Shown one piece after another: positions 50,905 through 59,763 of a stretch of DNA of 64,000 nt. Position 1 is the stretch's first letter. Each line of letters starts with the position of its first letter. Source of the DNA: Oscillospiraceae bacterium (GTDB lineage: Bacteria > Bacillota > Clostridia > Oscillospirales > Ruminococcaceae); the NCBI GenBank assembly GCA_902363145.1, contig CABIZB010000001.1, forward strand, positions 310,001 to 374,000, read 5' to 3'. The position numbers were made by a program, and so were the translations under genes. The notes below the pieces were generated by a model. It made no database searches. It saw only the letters and a list, made by a program, of their open reading frames with translations, and was not told the origin of the DNA.

Positions 50905-51873
50905 TTAACCAATACAGAAACAGGGGTACACAGCAAGTGCAACCCCAGCCCCATTGCGAGTTGCATTACCATTGCTTGTCATAGCCACAAAATCGTTTCC
51001 CCCAGCGACTGCGTTTAGCCAGCACCAGTTGCGGTTACAAATATATTTTGATGCGATTCTAAACAACGGAAATTGCCTATAATTTACACCTACATCATAT
51101 TTGTTTCCCCACAGATTACTGCCATACACCTCTGGTTCAGACATCAGATTGATTTTTACATCAGCCCACGCCCAGCCACTTGCCTGATTTCCAGTTACAT
51201 TATTACTTAGAATTTCACGATGCGACAGCAAATGATTATTTAATTTTACGTCAAAATGCGTATTATACACAGGTAATACCGATGCAAACATGAAACTGCT
51301 AACATATCCGCCAGTAGTTGTATTTGTACTGTTCATTCGATTGTTACCGATAACCCCATCAGGCACAATCACAACGTGATGCTGCACAAACGCCGTATCG
51401 CCTGTATTCAAGTATGTATCCAGTCCTGCAATACGGAATTTGGTGTCATAATTCACTGTTTGGGTGCTTTCCACCAGTGATTTTGTACCATCATCACCGG
51501 TCTGTTCCACGAAACAGGGAACATTTTCAATGCTTCCCGATAGCGTGAAATAGTCTCCAATGTAAATGTCAGAAAACGACCCGTCAGCAATCATAGTGCA
51601 GATATCGTCAATAGTGTATCCTTTGGCGAATAAATCATCGCCACGAAAGATATTATTATGATTTTCGGCGATAGTCTGCGATAAAATGTCGGTTTTGTTT
51701 GCCTTAGTATTTTCATACCCATTCCATTTCGCCTTATCGTTAGCAGTTACATGAACATCCGTATCGTCAATATGAGAATTTACTTCCTCAGTAAGAAAAT
51801 TAACATCTGAACTATTTTTGGTTATCTTTTTATTTAAAATGGCATACATTTCATCATTATTGAATGTATTCAT
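50905..51873 (-). CDS. Phage receptor-binding tail protein with lectin-like end
   Basis: A 322-residue structural protein. The N-terminus has coiled-coil segments and NSHIDDTDVHVTANDKAKWN, a motif of gut-phage tail fibres. The C-terminus (NRNWCWLNAVAGGNDFVAMT, NGNATRNGAGVALAVYPCFC) has the look of a C-type-lectin or formylglycine-fold receptor-binding domain. Such ends are used as hypervariable targets in some phages, but no reverse transcriptase is in view. Function in host attachment is inferred. Confidence 0.7.
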   Translation of the reverse strand: MNTFNNDEMYAILNKKITKNSSDVNFLTEEVNSHIDDTDVHVTANDKAKWNGYENTKANKTDILSQTIAENHNNIFRGDDLFAKGYTIDDICTMIADGSFSDIYIGDYFTLSGSIENVPCFVEQTGDDGTKSLVESTQTVNYDTKFRIAGLDTYLNTGDTAFVQHHVVIVPDGVIGNNRMNSTNTTTGGYVSSFMFASVLPVYNTHFDVKLNNHLLSHREILSNNVTGNQASGWAWADVKINLMSEPEVYGSNLWGNKYDVGVNYRQFPLFRIASKYICNRNWCWLNAVAGGNDFVAMTSNGNATRNGAGVALAVYPCFCIG

Positions 51874-51882
51874 TTAATCACC

Positions 51883-52122
51883 TCACATCTTTTTCCAACC
51901 AGAGGATGTAAGAATATATACTTCAGTTTCGCCACCGTAATTGCCAACAATACACGTTGACCTCAGTGCAGGAAACACATCAAAATCAGGATTATCAGCA
52001 AATGTTCCGCTTGCCTTTTTAGTGGTGGTAGGTAACTGTGCTATCTCAGCCTCTGTATCAACATAAAAACTACATACACTTGTATTATAACTTCCACTTC
52101 TTGTGGAAAGATTTCCAGCCAT
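51883..52122 (-). CDS. Small phage head/tail-associated protein, unknown
   Basis: A 79-residue protein (MAGNLSTRSGSYNTSVCSFY start). The segment DTEAEIAQLPTTTKKASGTF and the end YGGETEVYILTSSGWKKM recur in small phage proteins located next to tail fibres; no function known. The start at 52122 follows AAAGGGG by about 9 nt; an upstream ATG at 52140 overlaps that site. Confidence 0.65.
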   Translation of the reverse strand: MAGNLSTRSGSYNTSVCSFYVDTEAEIAQLPTTTKKASGTFADNPDFDVFPALRSTCIVGNYGGETEVYILTSSGWKKM

Positions 52123-52188
52123 AAAATCATCCCCTTTCATTATAAAAATAAGACTGCCATACAATAAGTACAGCAGTCTATATGTTAG

Positions 52189-52608
52189 TTAATCGTCCTT
52201 TATAGGCAACTCATTTAGTTCATCACAGCAAGTGTGAATAAAACTGTTGCCTCCGAGAGATTGATATTGTTCTTGTAGCTTTGCAAGATTTTCCTTTTCG
52301 TATATTGTTATATATCCTGCCTTCATTCGAGAGTTATATATTACGAGTATTGAGTTTCTTAGGTTTGCCTGTAAAGCCATGCTTTGCTTTTTGAGTTCAG
52401 CGTTGATCTCATCATTCTGCTCTATCTGTTTTTGCACCAGATCCGTGAGATTATCAATTTTTGCGTTTATCCCTTCTTTGTCACTGGTTTTGGTTATCCA
52501 AGCAACAAATTTGGTTCGCAGTGGTTTCACGATGAGTACGACAAGGGCTATGATCGTCGAGATGCTTCCGCAATATGTTGCAAGAGTATCTAAGTTGAAG
52601 TTCTCCAT
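52189..52608 (-). CDS. Phage membrane protein with coiled coil
   Basis: A 139-residue protein with one N-terminal membrane helix (TIIALVVLIVKPL) and a basic stop-transfer, then a coiled coil (NAKIDNLTDLVQKQIEQND) and a C-terminal helix. Its place right after the LLH holin suggests a second holin, antiholin or spanin-like factor; this is inference. It overlaps the upstream holin stop codon, and the start at 52608 is coupled to it. Confidence 0.65.
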   Translation of the reverse strand: MENFNLDTLATYCGSISTIIALVVLIVKPLRTKFVAWITKTSDKEGINAKIDNLTDLVQKQIEQNDEINAELKKQSMALQANLRNSILVIYNSRMKAGYITIYEKENLAKLQEQYQSLGGNSFIHTCCDELNELPIKDD

Positions 52609-52616
52609 AGCCCACC

Positions 52617-52979
52617 TCACTCTGAGATTTCAGGCTTATAGTCTATCTCTGTATTCTTTTTCAGCTCTAATACAGCCTGCTCAAGATATATTTCAATCTC
52701 CTTAGTATCAATACTCATTCCAAGTTCAGCAAGCTTATTCTGTACATATTCAAGGACATATTTCTTCTTGTCACTTCCTGCTTTATTTGCCTGAGCGTAT
52801 ATCTGCTCGGCTGCCTTAACAGCAGAAGTCACAATAATCTTTACAATATCTATCTGAGATACTGTAAGCTTGTTTGTGAGCCATACCTTAATCTTAGGAA
52901 TAACCACTATTGAAAGCACTGTAATAATCAGCGAAATAATACCCTCGCATATAGGAGTAATGTTGATTGTATCTGTCAT
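52617..52979 (-). CDS. Phage holin, LLH family
   Basis: A 120-residue holin. An N-terminal helix (GIISLIITVLSIVVIPKIKVW) is followed by a charged amphipathic region VKAAEQIYAQANKAGSDKKK and KYVLEYVQNKLAELGMSID, typical of LLH-type (Lactobacillus phage) holins. It forms membrane lesions that let the amidase reach the wall. It lies 22 nt downstream of the amidase gene. Confidence 0.85.
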   Translation of the reverse strand: MTDTINITPICEGIISLIITVLSIVVIPKIKVWLTNKLTVSQIDIVKIIVTSAVKAAEQIYAQANKAGSDKKKYVLEYVQNKLAELGMSIDTKEIEIYLEQAVLELKKNTEIDYKPEISE

Positions 52980-53001
52980 AATAAAACTTCCTTTCTGTCG
53001 T

Positions 53002-53862
53002 TTACTTTATTTTTTCTACATAGGACGAGCCAACGTTAATCCACGCTCCACGAGTTGCCTTATAAGCTTTAAGCAAGCCCCAAGTAGCTATAGAACCATC
53101 TTTGTTCTTAACAGTTGTCTCATCAACTATTGTATATACCTGTCCAAATTTCAGTGTTGTAACGATTTTATTCCCAACGCCCGCCTTTTCTCTGACGTTT
53201 AGTTCATCTGTAATAATACGTACCCTATATGGGAATTTGTTATCTATTGCGGGAGTAGTAGGAACTGACGATATCGGTTTATAATCTTCATCAAGTGACT
53301 TTAAGAAATTATAATATCCTTTAAGCTCAGACTCATTATGTGTCCACATAGCAGGACAAAGTTTGCCCGTTACACTATGGTGCATTATAACTCGTTCAAC
53401 AGGAATATTGTATTTCTTCATAAGATACTTAACAAGCTCTCTTGTATTATTTAATTCAGCTTCAGTAAAGTACCAATCTGTATCGTTAGCGTTTAGGCTT
53501 TTGGCATTCTTTTTGTTGCTACATATTTCAATAGATATAGTATTCTTATTGGTTGCAATACCATAAAGTGAAGCTCCTAATGAAGTTGTAGGATTGGTAT
53601 ATTTAGCACCACCGACACACCAAGCATAATAATTTTCGATGTCCTTGTTGTATTGAATTACATCTCTATCATCAACAAGAAAGTCGCTTGATGCAGGATT
53701 AGAAGGGTTTCCTCCGTTTGCAAACCATTTAGCTGTACCAAGTGCTGTTCCAGCCTTACTGGTTGTGCCAGCCGTATAGTGTAACGCTATATATTTTATA
53801 GTTCTCTTTGGCACATAAGTCAAAGAGGTTGTACTATAACAAGACTTAATGTTTAATGCCAT
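53002..53862 (-). CDS. Endolysin: N-acetylmuramoyl-L-alanine amidase with SH3 domain
   Basis: A 286-residue lysin. The Amidase_2/PGRP domain (residues 10-170) has KYIALHYTAG with a zinc His, MHHSVTGKLCPA with the second His and the Cys ligand of this group. After a linker, a C-terminal SH3_3 domain VRIITDELNVREKAGVGNKI and GAWINVGSSYVEKI binds wall. Start at 53862: AGGAG lies 8 nt before. Cleaves host peptidoglycan at lysis. Confidence 0.92.
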   Translation of the reverse strand: MALNIKSCYSTTSLTYVPKRTIKYIALHYTAGTTSKAGTALGTAKWFANGGNPSNPASSDFLVDDRDVIQYNKDIENYYAWCVGGAKYTNPTTSLGASLYGIATNKNTISIEICSNKKNAKSLNANDTDWYFTEAELNNTRELVKYLMKKYNIPVERVIMHHSVTGKLCPAMWTHNESELKGYYNFLKSLDEDYKPISSVPTTPAIDNKFPYRVRIITDELNVREKAGVGNKIVTTLKFGQVYTIVDETTVKNKDGSIATWGLLKAYKATRGAWINVGSSYVEKIK

Positions 53863-53875
53863 AATTATCACTCCT

Positions 53876-54184
53876 TTACATATTACTATTGAACTCACCG
53901 TTCATTATTTGATTAGCAAGTTGAACTTTTTCGTTATCAATATTTCCGATCTGCTTACTAATTTTGATTATGTTTTCAGCCTTTGCTTTATTTGCATAGA
54001 ACCCACTATAAACTGCTAGCTCGGAGAAGGCTGAAGTACAAATAACAGAAAGGGGAGATAGGTCTGTCAAACCCAATCTCCCACTCAAGGCAATCAATGT
54101 CAAAGAAGAAAACACAACAAAGATGACCAGAATAATGTTTAGTATATAAATTTTCTTAGAAAATTCCATCTTATGCTTCTTCAT
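53876..54184 (-). CDS. Small phage membrane protein, unknown
   Basis: A 102-residue protein with two hydrophobic segments (about 12-32 and 40-62) and a soluble acidic end with ENIIKISKQIGNIDNEKVQL. The second segment plus tail resembles small proteins found ahead of lysins. TAATG overlap with the upstream structural gene. No family recognised. Confidence 0.65.
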   Translation of the reverse strand: MKKHKMEFSKKIYILNIILVIFVVFSSLTLIALSGRLGLTDLSPLSVICTSAFSELAVYSGFYANKAKAENIIKISKQIGNIDNEKVQLANQIMNGEFNSNM

Positions 54185-56340
54185 TATGTACTCACCTTCA
54201 CCGCAAATTGATGTCCACCCTGTCCAAAAAATCGGTAAATATCTCCGCCAAAATCGACAAAATAATCAGTGTAGCTTGTTGACGGCGATGCAGCTACAAG
54301 ATATAATCCGTCTATCCTATTTCCTGCAAGGAAATCGCACATAGGTACAATATAATGCTGGTATGAGGCATTGGTTCTGGCAACATAATTCATATATCCT
54401 GTTGATCCCGATGAATTGGTAATAATATACTGGCTATTCCAGCACCAAAACAGTACAGGATTTCCATTTGTATCTTTTGTAATGATATGAAATTCTTTTT
54501 CACCATGTTTAAATGCAAAGATTTTATCATTTTTCAAAATAACATTGTACGTTGATACTAAGTCGGACTCATCGGCTTTGGTTTTGCTCTCTCCATAATT
54601 TTGCTGGATAGTGCTTGAAGTTATGGTAAATCCAAGCGTGCCGTCCGCATTGCAGGAGATAAAATCGCCGTCACTGCCGAAGCCGCAATATTCTGTCAGC
54701 TCATCTTTCAGACCGCTTATCGGTTTGGACTGCTCGTTATATTCCGTACCCGTGTAAACAGTGCCGCCGATTAAAACATGACCGCTATCATTGTTATCAC
54801 TGCCATCTCCCATATTAACAATAGACAACTCATTAGTGATATTGATGTCTCCATCAAAGAACATCGATATTTCATTTATCATAGGATAGTTATTTGCAGA
54901 CGTGATGTAGAATCTATAAGTCGTGTAGGCAGTGCTATTGTTGACTTCAAATGTCTTGCTGAATACTGTTATGAGTTGTTCAGAGAAAACATAACTGCCC
55001 AAATCAACATAAGAAGAGCCATCATTAGACCCTTGCAGAGTAAAGGCTTTTACGCAATCGTCATATTGTGCATGAGCTTTATACATAACGAAACTTTTCA
55101 GTACCTTTGCCGTTGGAAATTGTATCTGTAGCCATGTGGGAGTAGTCTTAGTGTTTGCCAACCAGTAACTACTTGTACTCGTTGAGCCGTCAAAAGCATA
55201 ATACGGATTACATCCTGAACGATAACTCTCTGCCGAGGCTATTATATCGCCATCGTCGGCTGTTATTGTGTCAGCTGTCATACTCATAAAACCATCGGAA
55301 TATACTCGTGAAATTCCAACATAGTAAGATGTTGATTTAATGACTACTTTTGCTTTAGAAATAGACAAAGCAAGGTCTGCCAAATCTATGACTACGGTAT
55401 TGTTAGTTATAGCGCTATAAGTACCTTTTAACTCATCGTTTATGTATAATTCAAAGGCGGGGGCGGTATCATACAATGTCTTATATTCTACGGTATATTT
55501 TGATGTGGAAGTTATATTTGCAGTGAAAGAGACAGTTGATTTTTCAACTGTAGCAGATGGTTTATCCCCACTGCCACTGTCATCAATATCATCCGCATTG
55601 CCATTAACATACCTATATACGTCCCTGTTGTAGTTCTGAGTAATTTCATCAGCTGTTAGTACCTTATCATAAATAGCAGCTCTGTAGTAATAACTCTGAC
55701 CGCCAGCGTGTTCATTCTTTCCTCCTGCTTTAACGCCAAGACACGGGAATAAAGTATTTGTTATCTTATTTGTACAGCTTGCTTCAGATAAATAAATTCC
55801 ATTTATATAGGACTTCAGCGAGCTACCGTCAAATGTCATTGCCACATAGACAATTTCACCTTTAGTATAGGTCGAAGACATATTTTTCCAACCGCCTGAG
55901 TATGCCTGAAACGTAATTTTTGTAGAGTTTTCCGCTGTAATACCGAACCCGCCGTAATTGTCACTTGCATAGGTATTGATTATATCGCTCTGGTAACTAT
56001 CCAAAGAAACAATCTTCACCACAGCTTCTACGGTAAAACTGCTGTAAGTTGACATATCTATCGGCAAGACAATACCGCCACTGGCTACGGCTGGCTTAAT
56101 GTAGTAATCTATATCAATGTAGTCCTTGGCTTCAGTGTCTCCCATAGAAACTCGATAGGCACTCTTTTCATGCACCAAATCAGTCCACGATGCACCATCG
56201 GAAACGTGTCCGTAAGGCGTGTTCCATCTGCCGTCAAAAAAGGCATTTGCCCCCGATACATAACCCAGTTTTTCAGGGGTAACTTTGCTTGAACTGCCTC
56301 CACTGTTTACATATCCTCTTCGTGTAATAAAACAATCCAT
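54184..56340 (-). CDS. Phage tail protein with LamG and discoidin domains
   Basis: A 718-residue protein. Residues about 30-240 are a LamG/ConA-like fold (FTVEAVVKIVSLDSYQSDII, EIVYVAMTFDGSSLKSYING, YRAAIYDKVLTADEITQNYN). Residues about 350-490 are an F5/8 type C (discoidin) domain with NPYYAFDGSTSTSSYWLAN and WLQIQFPTAKVLKSFVMY. The last 200 residues are a further beta domain. Both domain types bind glycans or surfaces, so this is a receptor-binding or baseplate accessory protein. Confidence 0.8.
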   Translation of the reverse strand: MDCFITRRGYVNSGGSSSKVTPEKLGYVSGANAFFDGRWNTPYGHVSDGASWTDLVHEKSAYRVSMGDTEAKDYIDIDYYIKPAVASGGIVLPIDMSTYSSFTVEAVVKIVSLDSYQSDIINTYASDNYGGFGITAENSTKITFQAYSGGWKNMSSTYTKGEIVYVAMTFDGSSLKSYINGIYLSEASCTNKITNTLFPCLGVKAGGKNEHAGGQSYYYRAAIYDKVLTADEITQNYNRDVYRYVNGNADDIDDSGSGDKPSATVEKSTVSFTANITSTSKYTVEYKTLYDTAPAFELYINDELKGTYSAITNNTVVIDLADLALSISKAKVVIKSTSYYVGISRVYSDGFMSMTADTITADDGDIIASAESYRSGCNPYYAFDGSTSTSSYWLANTKTTPTWLQIQFPTAKVLKSFVMYKAHAQYDDCVKAFTLQGSNDGSSYVDLGSYVFSEQLITVFSKTFEVNNSTAYTTYRFYITSANNYPMINEISMFFDGDINITNELSIVNMGDGSDNNDSGHVLIGGTVYTGTEYNEQSKPISGLKDELTEYCGFGSDGDFISCNADGTLGFTITSSTIQQNYGESKTKADESDLVSTYNVILKNDKIFAFKHGEKEFHIITKDTNGNPVLFWCWNSQYIITNSSGSTGYMNYVARTNASYQHYIVPMCDFLAGNRIDGLYLVAASPSTSYTDYFVDFGGDIYRFFGQGGHQFAVKVST

Positions 56341-56352
56341 GTTATCCCACCT

Positions 56353-57891
56353 TTACGCTAATGTCCAGTTTTTATTAGTAGCTATAGCTTTTTGTTCATC
56401 TGTAAGCTTTGCAAGGTTTGTACTGCCAAGAGTAAGTGTCTTTGCCGTTTCATCGGTCAGATTCTTCAGGTTGTTAAACATAGCAACCATGCTTTCTACC
56501 GTAAGATTAGAGGATACGTTAAGGCGAAGACTCATGTTCCAGTCCGTGCCAACCTGAACGTCTTCAAGAGCTGTGCAGTTATAAAATACATAATAAGAAT
56601 TATTTGTAGATGTCAAGCTTGAATTAGTTGCAGTTGTAATACTTGAGGGTAAATATACTTTCTTTAAGACCTTACAGTCATAAAAAACTTGCACACCTAT
56701 TGTAGTTACGCCTTCTGCCAAAGTGACTTCCTCCAGCTTTGAACATCCTTTAAATACTTCATTTCCCATACTAAGTGTATCAAGATAACCTGTTACATTC
56801 ACTTTTACAAGAGAAGTGCAGCTATAAAAAGTTCCTGTTGAAATTTTAGGCACTTCCAATTCTGCTGGAAGTGAACTGCAACTTTGGAAAATATTAGTTC
56901 CAAGAGTAGTAGCGTGAGTAAGTATTTTTTTTACTAACTCTCCAGACGTAATGTTTTTATTATCGCTAAAGCAATAACCTCCAAGAGAGTAAAACGCATT
57001 ATCGTCAATAGTTAAATTACTTAATGCCCCACTTTGTCTAAAAGCGTATATATCAATTTTAGTTACACTACTTGGAATGTTTAAAGTTGTTAGAGAGGTA
57101 CATCCCGAAAAAGCATAATCGCCGATTTCTTGCACCGTGTTAGGAATAGTAAAAGAAGATAATTTTGTACACGAATTAAACGCTCCATACGCTATTTTTT
57201 GAACCTGTTGTTTATCCTCTGGTATGTCAAAGATAAATTCTTCCAATGCAGTGCAATTCTGAAAAGCATTTTGTCCAAAATGATATAATGTTTCACTGCT
57301 GGATTTTGTAGCTCCAGTCAAAGTTACTTTCTTTAAGTTCGTACAATTACCGAACATACCAAACCAGCATTTTGGAATTACTATCTCTGTAATTGTGGTG
57401 GTATAATCAAACACATAACTACTTAAAGAGCCGGCATGATTGAGTATATTTGTCACATCTTCATTAGTAACACTTGTTCGGGAAAAACAACTTGAACCTA
57501 ACGACATCTTCGTTCCTTCTGCAAGTGTGATATTAGAAACGCCAGAATAATTAAAAGCACTATCACCTATAGATGTAACACTTGCAGGGATATAAACCGT
57601 AGATAGAGCAGCTGTATTATAAAAACAATTACTCGGTATGCTTGGCATACCATCCGGTATATTGACTGATTTTAGTTTAGTACAACCAGAAAAACACGAC
57701 CCATCAAATTTTACGCAGGTTGTAGGCAATTTTACACTTGTGATGTTTTTATTGTTGTAAAAAATGTTTGGATTAAGACTTGTCACCCCATCAGGTACAA
57801 TAACATCACCTGTAGGCAATCCTGAACTGTCAATGGGGTATATACCTTTTTGCTTTCCACCGCCACCGCCATATGTATTATTTCCTATCAT
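56353..57891 (-). CDS. Phage-encoded BspA-type leucine-rich repeat protein
   Basis: A 512-residue protein with a Gly-rich start (GNNTYGGGGGKQKG) and about fifteen LRR_5/BspA-type repeats such as CTKLSSFTIPNTVQEIGDYA, and FSGCTSLTTLNIPSSVTKI. The end KNLTDETAKTLTLGSTNLAK LTDEQKAIATNKNWTLA-like tail is typical of gut phages. BspA repeats bind host or bacterial surface partners in other proteins. It is translationally coupled (ATGA overlap) to the fibre gene upstream, and so is a virion accessory protein (inference). Confidence 0.85.
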   Translation of the reverse strand: MIGNNTYGGGGGKQKGIYPIDSSGLPTGDVIVPDGVTSLNPNIFYNNKNITSVKLPTTCVKFDGSCFSGCTKLKSVNIPDGMPSIPSNCFYNTAALSTVYIPASVTSIGDSAFNYSGVSNITLAEGTKMSLGSSCFSRTSVTNEDVTNILNHAGSLSSYVFDYTTTITEIVIPKCWFGMFGNCTNLKKVTLTGATKSSSETLYHFGQNAFQNCTALEEFIFDIPEDKQQVQKIAYGAFNSCTKLSSFTIPNTVQEIGDYAFSGCTSLTTLNIPSSVTKIDIYAFRQSGALSNLTIDDNAFYSLGGYCFSDNKNITSGELVKKILTHATTLGTNIFQSCSSLPAELEVPKISTGTFYSCTSLVKVNVTGYLDTLSMGNEVFKGCSKLEEVTLAEGVTTIGVQVFYDCKVLKKVYLPSSITTATNSSLTSTNNSYYVFYNCTALEDVQVGTDWNMSLRLNVSSNLTVESMVAMFNNLKNLTDETAKTLTLGSTNLAKLTDEQKAIATNKNWTLA

Positions 57892-59750
57892 GCGATTACC
57901 TCACTTTTTATCTTAACTGTAATATCCTCCGTAGGTATCTCACTGCAAGAAAATACAAACGCTGTATCAGTCTCCGCCGATAAATAAACACCATTTTCGG
58001 CATACGCTTTGAGAGACGCAGCGTCAGGAATAGGCGTGTTTAGCCTGCTCGTATCCACTGTTGCAGATACTGTGTTGGTCTTAGTCTCACTGTCCCAGCT
58101 TGCAGCACTCAGCGTAATACTTTGAGATATCTTGGTCTTTATAGCTTCCAGATCGCTCTTAGAAGCGAAATTGATACCCGATACATCACCTGATACCCTC
58201 ATCTGTATGGTAAAATCCACAGTCGGCTTTTCTTTGCGGCAAACTGTCGTGATGCTGCCATTAGCAGTTGTTATCTTAGTCAGGCAGGCAAATGCCTTTT
58301 CCTCACTGTCCCAGTTATCCTCTGTGTCGGAATATTTCAAGTCCACAATAGGCATATTGTCTGCACTGATAGATGTTACTGTTACAGTCTGCGTATAAGG
58401 AGCAGTATTACTCCAGCCGGATGCAGGAAGCGTTGCGTATAAAACAGCACAGTCAGTATTGATATCGACCTTGCCCTCGGCAATTACATTTGTGTCTTCT
58501 TCTCCAATTAGCCAGTGTTTTGTGTCTGAGTCGATAGACGGTACAGGTGCTTTCAGTGATAATAACCAGTCAGCTTCACTGCCTGTATAACCCTTTGCTA
58601 CCGCCAGTTCATACGCCGATTTTCCGTCATCTCCATTAGTACCGTTTGTACCATTGGTGATAGTAGCGCTCGTGGTTCCCGAGCCATCAGTCGCAGTTAC
58701 CGTGCAGCCCGTTTCCGTCTGCGATACCGACAACATAGCAGATGTACCGTTGGATACATTTGCGGTCGTAGTGCCATTAGCATCAGTCACAGTTATGGTA
58801 GCTCCAAGGTCGGTCTGTGTAACTTTGGCAGTAGGGGAGACACCATCGGTGCCCTTGTCTCCCTTTTCACCCTGCTGACCTGTCAAAGCAGTCCAATGAG
58901 TAGCATCAAACTCTGTTCCTGATGTGTGAGCTTCGGTACATTGATAAATAATTGTGCCGTAAACAACTAAATTATCAACAACATACGCTGTATTTGCGAC
59001 CCAGCTTGGGATAGCACTATCGTTAATACACGTGATTACACCCTCCGAGCTGACCTTAATGGTCTCACCGTCTGGCTTAACACCGCCCAAAATCGTAGTG
59101 GTTGCTACAGGCAACGTATAAGGCTGCGCTTCGCTGCCCTTTATAACGCCGTTACTGTCGATAGTAATAGTTGTTCCATCGACTTTAACACCGCCAAGGA
59201 CTGTAGTGCTTGCTGTTGGAAGCGTGTAAGTTGTTGCTCCGTGGATAGTACCATCTTCGTCAACAGTTATTGTACTGCCGTCAGGTTTAACTCCACCCAG
59301 AGCAGATGTAGTCGCTGCTGGGAGAGTATAATCGCTGCCCACTACCGTGTCTTCCCATGTTAATTTTCCTTCGCTATTCGTACCGAATAACTCAATAACT
59401 TGTATATTTGCATGGGTGTGTGATGTGGTCTGAAGCTCTGTAACATTTGCCTTTGTTTCTGTTTCTGCCTCCTGAATATCGGATATATCTTTCCGAATAT
59501 TAGATATGTTCTGTACCAGCTCGTCCGATAGCGACAATACGGAACTGCCCGAATTTACATTTACCTTGAAATAGCTGCCGTCTATCGTGCCGAAAGGCTT
59601 GTCTGCGATCGAATCCCAGCTTGATATCTTGGCGGTAAAACTGTCGAGACCGATACGAGATGTCTTGCCCGAAGCATTAACTATAATATCATCGGAACCC
59701 GACAGCGCCGTTACTTTTGGCAGCGCCGTGGTTTTTATATCATTCGCCAT
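57888..59750 (-). CDS. Phage tail fibre with repeated and collagen-like parts
   Basis: A 620-residue protein. Residues 1-110 resemble a baseplate-attachment part. Then three tandem units share TLPxATxxxLGGVKxDGxTI (about 140-245). A carbohydrate-binding-like WVANTAYVVDNLVVYGTIIY segment follows, then a collagen-like GQQGEKGDKGTDG and GTNGTNGDDGKSAYELAVAK. The C-terminus carries beta units (ITLSAASWDSETKTNTVSA). It is a multi-domain fibre. Confidence 0.82.
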   Translation of the reverse strand: MANDIKTTALPKVTALSGSDDIIVNASGKTSRIGLDSFTAKISSWDSIADKPFGTIDGSYFKVNVNSGSSVLSLSDELVQNISNIRKDISDIQEAETETKANVTELQTTSHTHANIQVIELFGTNSEGKLTWEDTVVGSDYTLPAATTSALGGVKPDGSTITVDEDGTIHGATTYTLPTASTTVLGGVKVDGTTITIDSNGVIKGSEAQPYTLPVATTTILGGVKPDGETIKVSSEGVITCINDSAIPSWVANTAYVVDNLVVYGTIIYQCTEAHTSGTEFDATHWTALTGQQGEKGDKGTDGVSPTAKVTQTDLGATITVTDANGTTTANVSNGTSAMLSVSQTETGCTVTATDGSGTTSATITNGTNGTNGDDGKSAYELAVAKGYTGSEADWLLSLKAPVPSIDSDTKHWLIGEEDTNVIAEGKVDINTDCAVLYATLPASGWSNTAPYTQTVTVTSISADNMPIVDLKYSDTEDNWDSEEKAFACLTKITTANGSITTVCRKEKPTVDFTIQMRVSGDVSGINFASKSDLEAIKTKISQSITLSAASWDSETKTNTVSATVDTSRLNTPIPDAASLKAYAENGVYLSAETDTAFVFSCSEIPTEDITVKIKSEVIA

Positions 59751-59763
59751 TTAATCACCTTCC

